Assembly: GCF_003351225.1 (NCBI RefSeq)
Contig: NZ_QQSY01000002.1
Coordinates: 62,001 to 126,000 of the forward strand
DNA from: Dyella solisilvae
GTDB lineage: Bacteria; Pseudomonadota; Gammaproteobacteria; Xanthomonadales; Rhodanobacteraceae
DNA length: 64,000 nucleotides
Direction of reading: 5' to 3'
Shown here: positions 36,603-43,612 of the stretch, piece by piece
Numbering within the stretch: position 1 is the first letter of the stretch
How the letters are laid out: every line of letters begins with the position of its first letter
The notes under the pieces: model-generated
Told to the model about the DNA's origin: nothing
Seen by the model: the letters and a program-made list of their open reading frames with translations, nothing else
Database searches by the model: none
Translations under genes and position numbers: made by a program

Positions 36603-38786
36603 ATGCGTGTGCTTCCTGCTTGCCCGACATCGCCGAAAGGCTGGCGATGGCTGGCTGCCGTCCTGCTGATCGGCGCCAGCTGCCTGGTGCAGGCGCAAAC
36701 CCCGCCGCCGCCCGATGACGGCGGCGCCGCTGGCGACCCGCCCTCGCGCGTAGCGCGCCTGTCCTACCGCGAGGGCGACGTGGGCCTGCTGCCTGCGGGC
36801 GAGAAGGATTGGGGCGACGCCAGCCTCAACCGGCCGCTGACCACCGGCGATCGTCTGTCCACCGGGCAGAACGCGCGCGCCGAACTGGAGCTGGGCGGGG
36901 GCACGCTGCGCATCGCCGACGATTCCAACTTCGGCTTTCTCAGCCTCAACGACCAGTTGAGCCAGGTGGAGCTCACCCAAGGCACGCTCAACCTGTCGGT
37001 CCGCGGCCTGGCCGAGGGCCAGAGCTACGAGATCGACACGCCCACGGTCGCCCTGGTGGTGGATCAGCCGGGCAACTATCGCGTGGACATCAGCGAGGAC
37101 GGCAAGTCGACCCGGGTCACCGCTTTCGAAGGCCGGGCCACGGTTTACGGCGAGGCCAATGCACAGCGCATGGTCGCCGGCGGGCGCAGCTACGAGTTCG
37201 CCGATTCCTCGCTCGGCGAGGTGACCATCAGCGATATCGACGGCGGCGACGACTTCGACGCCTGGTGCAACAGCCGCGACCAGCGCTACGGGCGCTCGGA
37301 GTCCGGCCAGTACGTTTCGAACGAGGTGGTGGGCTACCAGGACCTGGACCACTACGGCAACTGGCAGTCCGACCCCCAGTATGGCCAGGTCTGGTACCCG
37401 GCCGATGTCGCCGTGGGCTGGGCTCCGTATCGCGATGGCCACTGGGCCTATGTCGCGCCCTGGGGTTGGACCTGGGTGGATGACTCGCCTTGGGGCTTTG
37501 CGCCGTATCACTACGGCCGCTGGGCCTATGTGGGTAACCGCTGGGGCTGGGTTCCCGGACCGGTGGGCGTGCGTCCGGTGTATGCGCCGGCCCTGGTCGC
37601 CTTCGTGGGCGGTGCCGGCATCGGCGTGTCGGTGGGTGTCGGCGGCGGCCCAGTGGGCTGGTTCCCGCTCGGCCCGGGCGAGGTTTACAACCCCTGGTAC
37701 CACGCCAGCCGCAACTACTACACCAGCGTCAACGTCGCCAACATCTACGCGCGAAACGACCGCAACCTGGTGATCAACAACATCAACAACCATTACGGCT
37801 ACTTCCGCGATGGCCGGCCGATGCCGAACGAGCGGTACTTCAACCGCGAAGCGCCGCATGCCTTTACCGCCATGTCCAGCCAGGATTTCGCGGCCGCGCG
37901 CAACGCGCAGCACCACATGATGGCGTTCGATCCCGGCCGTTTCGCCGCCGCGCCGGTGATGCCCCGTGGCGCCGGCGTGCAACCCGTGCACACCAGCTTC
38001 GCGCCGCCCCGCGCGGCGGGCGAACGCAGCCTGCCGGCTGGCGGGTTCCAGCGTGACGTCGTCGCACGCAATGCGCCGATGGCGCCGTATGCCGGTCGCA
38101 CGGCTGGCGCTCCCCGCCCGACTCAGGGACCGACCAACGTCCGCATGCTCGACCCATCCAACGGGGGCGGCCGCCCGGCCATGGCCGGGCGCACCGAGAT
38201 GCCGGCCATGGAGCGCGCCCAGCCCGACATGCGCAATGGCGGCAGCGTCCGCCAGCCGATGGCGCAGGACAACGAGCCGCCGGCCGTGCGTCAGGGCGAA
38301 CTGCCTTCGGCGCGCTACGCCCGGCCGCAGTCCTACGCTGATCGCCCGGCGCCATCTGACCGTGCGGGCTCCGGCAACCAGCCGCGCCCGGGCGTCAGCT
38401 ACATCCCCAGCGCCGAGCAGGACCGGGCGGTCCGCGCGCAACCGCAGCCCGGCAACCTGCCCAGCACACCGCGCTTCGAACGGGCACAGCCGTCCCAGGG
38501 CGGCGAGGACAACGCTCAGCGCTACCAGCGTGAAAACGCCAGCCCTCGCCAGGCGCCGCAGGAGTCACGCTATGTGCCGCCCCAGCGCGAAGCCCAGGCG
38601 GCAGGTGGCTATCAGCCGCCGCAACGCAGCTACGAGCCGCCCCGTGGTTACGAGCCTCCTCGTGGCAACCCCACGCCTCAGCCTCAGGCCCAGCCACACC
38701 CGGCCCAGAACGGCGGTCAGCAGGCGCATCCGCAGGCCAACCACGACGACCATCGCGCCCAGCACAAGGACGATCAGCACAACTGA
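36603..38786 (+). CDS. Secreted FecR-domain / DUF6600 protein with Pro/Gln-rich tail
   Basis: 727 aa; GGAG lies about 9 nt before ATG 36603. Signal peptide ends near L-V-Q-A-Q. Residues ~50-200 resemble a FecR-like domain (G-D-V-G-L-L-P-A-G, T-G-D-R-L-S-T-G). Then comes a Trp/Tyr/Gly-rich domain with repeated G-x-W-x-Y-V and W-G-W-T-W-V motifs (W-A-P-Y-R-D-G-H-W, Y-G-R-W-A-Y-V), which is the DUF6600/YXWGXW type. The last ~330 residues are low-complexity, rich in Pro, Gln, Arg and Gly and ending in charged H/D. Probably periplasmic or surface-exposed. Function unknown; a strong terminator follows. Confidence 0.8.
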   Translation: MRVLPACPTSPKGWRWLAAVLLIGASCLVQAQTPPPPDDGGAAGDPPSRVARLSYREGDVGLLPAGEKDWGDASLNRPLTTGDRLSTGQNARAELELGGGTLRIADDSNFGFLSLNDQLSQVELTQGTLNLSVRGLAEGQSYEIDTPTVALVVDQPGNYRVDISEDGKSTRVTAFEGRATVYGEANAQRMVAGGRSYEFADSSLGEVTISDIDGGDDFDAWCNSRDQRYGRSESGQYVSNEVVGYQDLDHYGNWQSDPQYGQVWYPADVAVGWAPYRDGHWAYVAPWGWTWVDDSPWGFAPYHYGRWAYVGNRWGWVPGPVGVRPVYAPALVAFVGGAGIGVSVGVGGGPVGWFPLGPGEVYNPWYHASRNYYTSVNVANIYARNDRNLVINNINNHYGYFRDGRPMPNERYFNREAPHAFTAMSSQDFAAARNAQHHMMAFDPGRFAAAPVMPRGAGVQPVHTSFAPPRAAGERSLPAGGFQRDVVARNAPMAPYAGRTAGAPRPTQGPTNVRMLDPSNGGGRPAMAGRTEMPAMERAQPDMRNGGSVRQPMAQDNEPPAVRQGELPSARYARPQSYADRPAPSDRAGSGNQPRPGVSYIPSAEQDRAVRAQPQPGNLPSTPRFERAQPSQGGEDNAQRYQRENASPRQAPQESRYVPPQREAQAAGGYQPPQRSYEPPRGYEPPRGNPTPQPQAQPHPAQNGGQQAHPQANHDDHRAQHKDDQHN

Positions 38787-38804
38787 TCGTTCTGCACCAC
38801 CAAG

Positions 38805-38834
38805 AGACCCCGGGAACATCCCGGGGTCTTCTTT
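38805..38834 (+). terminator. Rho-independent terminator after the DUF6600 gene
   Basis: Perfect 11-bp stem AGACCCCGGGA / TCCCGGGGTCT with an ACA loop, followed by TCTTT. It starts 19 nt after the stop codon. Confidence 0.9.
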
Positions 38835-38997
38835 CCCCCGCAAGCGGGAGTCCCGTGCCATCGCCCGCCGTGACGTGAAAGACGGCTGGCTCGCGCTTTT
38901 CGGGGGGATGGCGCACGGCGGCGCGGACATTTCATAAACCGGGGCCCGCCGTGGGCCGGCCCCTTCACTCTATGCCGGCAAGCCGGCCGCCAGCGGC

Positions 38998-39009
38998 TAC
39001 AATAGGCGA
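38998..39009 (+). promoter_or_regulatory. -10 box TACAAT directly before thiS (leaderless layout)
   Basis: TACAAT at 38998-39003, then AGGCGA, then ATG at 39010. The six-base spacer is the same length as at dusB and uup. No TPP riboswitch was seen upstream of this thiamine gene. Confidence 0.5.
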
Positions 39010-39210
39010 ATGCATATCACGCTCAACGGCAGCCCCAGGGACTGCGCCACCGCCACGACCGTCGCCCAGTTGCTTCAGGACGCCGGTTACGGCGCCCGCC
39101 GCGTCGCGGTGGAAGTGAACCGCGAAATCGTCCCTCGCAGCCTGCACACCAGCCATGAGCTGGCCGATGGCGACCAGGTCGAGATCGTCCACGCCATCGG
39201 CGGCGGCTGA
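39010..39210 (+). CDS. thiS: Thiamine sulfur-carrier protein ThiS
   Basis: 66 aa, ubiquitin-like fold. It ends in I-H-A-I-G-G-G; the C-terminal Gly-Gly is adenylated by ThiF and then carries sulfur as a thiocarboxylate for the thiazole ring. It lies 58 bp before thiG, its direct partner. Confidence 0.93.
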   Translation: MHITLNGSPRDCATATTVAQLLQDAGYGARRVAVEVNREIVPRSLHTSHELADGDQVEIVHAIGGG

Positions 39211-39268
39211 TCGCCCCGCTCCCATCACGGCGTCAAACTCGCTGGCGCCCGCAGCCCAAGACACCACG

Positions 39269-40069
39269 ATGAACACCAAGACGTTCGACACCGCCGATCC
39301 GCTCGTCATTGCCGGCAAGAGCTATGGCTCGCGCCTGCTCACCGGCACCGGCAAGTACAAGGACTTCGACGAAACCCGTCGCGCCACCCAGGCCGCCGGC
39401 GCCGACATCGTCACGCTGGCGATCCGCCGCGTGAATATCGGCCAGGACGCCAGCCAGCCGAACCTGCTCGACGCATTGCCGCCGGAAGAGTTCACCCTGC
39501 TGCCGAACACCGCCGGCTGCTACAACGCCGTCGACGCGGTGCGCACCTGCAAGCTCGCCCGCGAGTTGCTGGACGGCCACAAGCTGGTCAAGCTCGAAGT
39601 GCTCGGCGACCAGCGCACGCTGTTCCCGGACGTGGTGGAAACGCTGAAGGCGGCCGAGACGCTGGTGGCCGACGGCTTCGACGTCATGGTCTACACCAGC
39701 GATGACCCGATACTGGCCAAGCGCCTGGAAGAGATCGGCTGCGTGGCGGTCATGCCGCTGGCGGCGCCGATTGGCTCGGGCCTTGGCATCCAGAACCGCT
39801 ACAACCTGCTCGAGATCATCGAGAACGCCAAGGTGCCGATCATCGTCGACGCCGGCGTGGGCACGGCCTCGGATGCCGCCATCGCGATGGAGCTTGGCTG
39901 CGACGGCGTGCTGATGAACACCGCGATCGCCGGCGCCAAGGATCCGGTGCTGATGGCCCATGCCATGAAGCTTGCCATCGAAGCCGGACGCGCCGCCTTC
40001 AAGGCCGGTCGCATCCCGCGCAAGCGTTTTGCGTCTGCGTCCAGCCCGATCGACGGCACGATCGGCTAA
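39269..40069 (+). CDS. thiG: Thiazole synthase
   Basis: 266 aa, TIM-barrel enzyme forming the thiazole phosphate of thiamine from DXP, dehydroglycine and ThiS-thiocarboxylate. The catalytic Lys108 lies in L-V-K-L-E-V-L-G-D. Other motifs are L-L-T-G-T-G-K-Y near the start, P-L-A-A-P-I-G-S-G, and [10 protein letters not shown]. The order thiS-thiG-trmB is common in gammaproteobacteria. Confidence 0.96.
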   Translation: MNTKTFDTADPLVIAGKSYGSRLLTGTGKYKDFDETRRATQAAGADIVTLAIRRVNIGQDASQPNLLDALPPEEFTLLPNTAGCYNAVDAVRTCKLARELLDGHKLVKLEVLGDQRTLFPDVVETLKAAETLVADGFDVMVYTSDDPILAKRLEEIGCVAVMPLAAPIGSGLGIQNRYNLLEIIENAKVPIIVDAGVGTASDAAIAMELGCDGVLMNTAIAGAKDPVLMAHAMKLAIEAGRAAFKAGRIPRKRFASASSPIDGTIG

Positions 40070-40089
40070 GCACGACCACACACGCTAGC

Positions 40090-40121
40090 CATCCCCGCCC
40101 AGGCGGGGATCCAGCGACTTT
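40090..40121. repeat. REP-like palindrome ending GGATCCAGCGACTTT
   Basis: ATCCCCGCCC / GGCGGGGAT hairpin followed by CCAGCGACTTT. The tail GGATCCAG-GACTTT matches the element near 19855-19875. It lies in the thiG-trmB gap. Confidence 0.6.
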
Positions 40122-40254
40122 CCCGGCGTCCGAGACGCCGGACTCAGGCCATTGCAGGAATGATGCGGGGAGATGCAACATCTCTCAACGTGCGCGTCAT
40201 CGCCCTGCCCTCACCCGCCTCGCGGCGGGTGGAATGTACGTTGACGGACTACCC

Positions 40255-40959
40255 ATGAGCCACGACCACGACGACGCCAGCAAGCCCGAATACATGCGCC
40301 GCATCCGCAGTTTTGTGCTGCGCGAAGGCCGCATGACGCCGGCGCAGCAGCGCGCCTTTGACGATCATTGGGCGCGCTTCGGCATTGATTACGCCGGGAC
40401 CCCGCAAGATTTTGGCGAACGTTTTGGCCGCACCGCGCCCCTGGTGCTCGAGATCGGCTTCGGCAATGGCGAGGCCCTGGCCTGGGCCAGCGAACACGAC
40501 CTCGAACGCAACTTTATCGGCGTGGAGGTGCACGGTCCTGGCGTGGGTCGCCTGATGAATGCACTGGCTGCCCGCGACGCGCGGAACGTGCGCCTCTACA
40601 AGCACGACGCGGTCGAGGTGCTCGAGCATGAGATCCCCGAGGGCTCCCTCGCCGAAGCGCGCATCTGGTTCCCCGATCCCTGGCACAAGAAGCGTCACAA
40701 CAAACGGCGCATCATCCAGCCAGAATTCGTCGCCCTGCTCGCTTCGCGCATGGCGCCAAACGGCCTGCTGCATCTGGCGACCGACTGGCAGCCCTACGCC
40801 GAGCACATGCTCGACGTGATGGAAGCGGCGCCCGCATGGCGCAACGCCATCGGCGCCGGCCAGTATGCGGAAAAACCCGATTGGCGCATCGAAACCCATT
40901 TCGAACGCCGCGGCCTGAAGCTTGGTCATGGCGTGTGGGATCTGCTCTATAGAACCTGA
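40255..40959 (+). CDS. trmB: tRNA (guanine-N7-)-methyltransferase
   Basis: 234 aa. Makes m7G46 in tRNA. The N-terminus [12 protein letters not shown] leads into SAM motif [19 protein letters not shown], and the catalytic [14 protein letters not shown] region that identifies TrmB. An in-frame ATG at 40234 would add seven residues; it has GGTGG too close to be a good ribosome site, so 40255 is favoured with limited certainty. Confidence 0.94.
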   Translation: MSHDHDDASKPEYMRRIRSFVLREGRMTPAQQRAFDDHWARFGIDYAGTPQDFGERFGRTAPLVLEIGFGNGEALAWASEHDLERNFIGVEVHGPGVGRLMNALAARDARNVRLYKHDAVEVLEHEIPEGSLAEARIWFPDPWHKKRHNKRRIIQPEFVALLASRMAPNGLLHLATDWQPYAEHMLDVMEAAPAWRNAIGAGQYAEKPDWRIETHFERRGLKLGHGVWDLLYRT

Positions 40960-41019
40960 TCTCCTGGCTACCGCATTCCGGATACCACCGGAAACGGGCG
41001 CCCCCACAGAGGCATGAAT

Positions 41020-41047
41020 GAAGAAGGCCGCGAAAGCGGCCTTCTTC
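41020..41047. terminator. Bidirectional terminator between trmB and the fimbrial operon
   Basis: Perfect 12-bp stem GAAGAAGGCCGC / GCGGCCTTCTTC with a GAAA loop. It sits between the converging trmB and adhesin genes, and both arms end in T-rich TTCTTC. Confidence 0.8.
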
Positions 41048-41073
41048 ATGTCAGCGTCAAATCCGTCCCGCCA

Positions 41074-42165
41074 TCAGTCGTAGGCCATGGTGAATGTGAC
41101 GGACGTATTAGCCTTTCCGGCGCCCACCCTGTCACCTGTCTGGTAATAGCGGGCCTTCAACGGAATGCTGTAGTTGCCACCGACGTTTTGGTTGTACCCA
41201 TGGAACGTGATTGGCGTACTCAGAGGCAACGCGGCCGTACCCTTGTTGTCGAGCAACTGGATGCCGACGCCGGTGGCAGTCGAACTTCCGTCCAGCGCCA
41301 CGACCGAGTTCGCGCTGTTGACCACGCTGGTCACCGGATCGATCTGGTACTGAATGCTATCCATGCCGGCCGGGCAATCATTCAGGCTGATGGAGAACCC
41401 CGTAGCGCTCGTGAACGTGTCCGGCCCGGTCATTTCCGAGTTCATGTGCGTGCCCATGGGAACCACCACATCCGGTGTGACGCAGGCGAGTGACAACGTC
41501 TTGACGCTCGTCTGGGTCAGCACCAGCTGAGCTGCGTTGAGGCTGTCGTACCAGACATCGATCGTCGGACTGGTGAATACCTGCGTGCCGTTTCTGATCG
41601 GTCCGATGGCAATCAATTGGACACTAAGGAACGATCTCAAGAGATACGGCTGCGTGCTGTTGGCTGTCCGCCAGTCGGGCTGCCCCACATATGCCCAGGC
41701 TTCAGGACTGCCCGTGCTTCCCCAATACCAGGCGCCACGGATGCCCACCCCGGGAAGATTCGGCAATGCGTAGATGTTGGGCATGCCGGAGGGCTGCAAA
41801 CCCGGAATGTTCCATTGCCATTTCATATAGAACTGGGCGTCGCAAAGAATGCTCGCCGTCCCCGCGCCGCCCTGCACCCAGCCGGAATCCCAAAGCACGG
41901 AGCCACGGCTAACATTCCTCGGAACGGTGATTTCGGCAGGCAGCGCCACGGTGCTGATCAAGGTGTTGCCCGCCACGAATGAACAGGCGGCTTGTGTTTC
42001 GCGGCCGAAGCCGATCAAACCCATGAGGGCGACAATGAATAAGACCATGCGCCGGATGCGTTTGGCCTTGGGGGCAGATGCTGAGTGCGTCTCCGCATCC
42101 ATTGGCGATGGAGCACCCGCGTGCCTCCCCGCCCTGTTATAACCATTGAAAAGTACGATGCTCAT
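41074..42165 (-). CDS. Fimbrial tip adhesin-like protein (second copy)
   Basis: 363 aa from ATG 42165, preceded by GAGGAG. A signal-peptide-like helix (M-V-L-F-I-V-A-L-M-G-L) begins about 40 residues in and ends near T-Q-A, so a shorter start at 42048 is possible. The N-terminal domain (C-S-F-V-A-G-N...) is unlike that of its neighbour. The C-terminal ~130 residues are a pilin domain ending S-V-T-F-T-M-A-Y-D, with Y-S-I-P-L-K-A-R-Y-Y-Q-T-G; the penultimate aromatic residue suits donor-strand exchange. It pairs with the adhesin upstream and is the last gene of the operon. Confidence 0.82.
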   Translation of the reverse strand: MSIVLFNGYNRAGRHAGAPSPMDAETHSASAPKAKRIRRMVLFIVALMGLIGFGRETQAACSFVAGNTLISTVALPAEITVPRNVSRGSVLWDSGWVQGGAGTASILCDAQFYMKWQWNIPGLQPSGMPNIYALPNLPGVGIRGAWYWGSTGSPEAWAYVGQPDWRTANSTQPYLLRSFLSVQLIAIGPIRNGTQVFTSPTIDVWYDSLNAAQLVLTQTSVKTLSLACVTPDVVVPMGTHMNSEMTGPDTFTSATGFSISLNDCPAGMDSIQYQIDPVTSVVNSANSVVALDGSSTATGVGIQLLDNKGTAALPLSTPITFHGYNQNVGGNYSIPLKARYYQTGDRVGAGKANTSVTFTMAYD

Positions 42166-42179
42166 GGCGCTCCTCAGCC

Positions 42180-42449
42180 TCAATGACCCATGGCATCGAT
42201 CGATGCCATGACCGACTTCCTGTCACGTTTTGTGCGAACCGGAGGGGTGTACTGGTCCGGTATTGCACATCCTCGGTGTCGCCCCAGCGCACCACGAGCG
42301 CACCGCTGGCCTGTTGTCCCGGACAAGGAATTTCGAACCCTGCCCCTATCCTTCTGCCGCCCACTCCGGGGATCACTGCGTCAGCTGGCAAAGCTCTTTG
42401 GTCTCGAGCCCGACCGTCCGTACGGGCGCCCACGCCAATCAGAGCTGCG
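42180..42449 (-). pseudogene. Relic of a fimbrial usher C-terminus
   Basis: Translation right after the upstream adhesin stop reads A-L-I-G-V-G-A-R-T-D-G, then R-R-I-G-A, then G-A-L-V-V-R-W-G-D-T-E-D-V-Q-Y-R. These match the intact usher's V-L-I-R-V-S-R-V-D-G, R-E-I-G-A and G-E-L-T-V-R-W-G-D-E-E-A-R-Q-C-R in order and spacing. After a frameshift (about 42215-42235) a second frame reads K-S-V-M-A-S-I-D-A-M-G-H and a stop at 42180-42182, matching the usher end K-S-L-T-V-E-S-M-D-A-V-C-R. No start codon and no N-terminal part remain. Confidence 0.85.
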
Positions 42450-43562
42450 TCATTCGTAGATCATGGTGAAGGTCATTGATGTGTTGGCTGGCCCGACGCC
42501 GACGCTGCTTCCGGTTTGGTAGTAGCGGGCCTTCAGCGGAATGCTGTAGCTCCCACCCGCATGCGGATCGTAACCTTCGAAATTCACAGCTCGCCCCAAG
42601 GGAAAGCTAGTCGTGCCTGAACCATCGAGGAGCTGGACGCCCACACCTGTAGCCGAGGAGCTGCCGTCGAGCGCGACCACGGATTGCGTCGCGTCAAGTA
42701 CCGTTGTCGCGGCATCGATGCGGTAAGCGATGCTCGTCATGCCTGCCGGACAGTTGTTGAGATCAATCTGAAAGCGAACCGCCGCGGTCGTGTATCCCTC
42801 GCCCATGAATTCCGATTGCATGTGTTTGCCTAGCCGAACCACGACATTCGGCGTCGTGCACGCCCGCGGAACGATGGCCGCGGACGTAATGACCAGCGAA
42901 TCCCGGACGACCCCTGGAAGGTCCAGCGCCATGGCGCCGTCGGTGGTCACTCCCAGGGTTGCTTGCGCGATTTCGCCATCAAACATTCCTGTCGTCGTAA
43001 CGGCATCCGTCTTGACGACCGCAACCGCGAACTTCCCTCCCAGCCTCACGACCCCGTGTGAGCCCGACTGGTTCGTGCACCCCCAACCAACCCAGGGAAT
43101 GGGCCTGGTTCCGCCGTCCGGCGTCAGCACGTCTTTCCAACCCAAATAGCCGCAACCACCAGCCAAGGCATTGAACGCAATGGCGATACCGATGCCTGGC
43201 ACGTTGGTTTGATATACCTTGTATGCCGTGGCCCCATTACCCGGAGTCGTGCCATATGACACGGGACTGAGAGTTCCGCCACTCAGAGTCGGCAAGGCGT
43301 AACTGCCCACAGTCTCCAAGTCAAAGTCACACGTAAAAGAACCAATGTCGCTCGACATCGTCCACGGAACCAGGGTCGCACCGACAGGAGCATCGCGAGG
43401 AACGGCAACAGTGGATGGCAAGGTCACGATGGTTGTTACGCCACCACCAGAACAATGGCTCGCGGCAGCCCACGCCGACTTCGCCCCACCCAGGAAAAAT
43501 GCGAAAGCCAGGAGGGAAATCAGAAGAGAACGGCACACTAGTTTGCTTTCACGAAAACGCAT
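42450..43562 (-). CDS. Fimbrial tip adhesin-like protein (first copy)
   Basis: 370 aa from ATG 43562, which starts a typical signal peptide (M-R-F-R-E-S-K, ending S-A-W-A). A GTG at 43622 overlapping the usher stop is an alternative. The N-terminal ~230 residues form a Cys-containing receptor-binding-type domain. The C-terminal pilin domain has V-V-A-L-D-G-S-S, Y-S-I-P-L-K-A-R-Y-Y-Q-T-G and ends T-F-T-M-I-Y-E, nearly the same as the second adhesin. Its position after the usher is the usual place for a tip adhesin. Confidence 0.83.
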   Translation of the reverse strand: MRFRESKLVCRSLLISLLAFAFFLGGAKSAWAAASHCSGGGVTTIVTLPSTVAVPRDAPVGATLVPWTMSSDIGSFTCDFDLETVGSYALPTLSGGTLSPVSYGTTPGNGATAYKVYQTNVPGIGIAIAFNALAGGCGYLGWKDVLTPDGGTRPIPWVGWGCTNQSGSHGVVRLGGKFAVAVVKTDAVTTTGMFDGEIAQATLGVTTDGAMALDLPGVVRDSLVITSAAIVPRACTTPNVVVRLGKHMQSEFMGEGYTTAAVRFQIDLNNCPAGMTSIAYRIDAATTVLDATQSVVALDGSSSATGVGVQLLDGSGTTSFPLGRAVNFEGYDPHAGGSYSIPLKARYYQTGSSVGVGPANTSMTFTMIYE

Positions 43563-43612
43563 ATGACCCGACCTGGTCCCGTTATGGGCTCGCCTGAGCC
43601 CATGAGACGACC

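Noticed and set aside
38835-39009. TPP riboswitch upstream of thiS
   Set aside because: The conserved CUGAGA and ACCUGA elements are absent; only a -10 box next to the ATG is seen.
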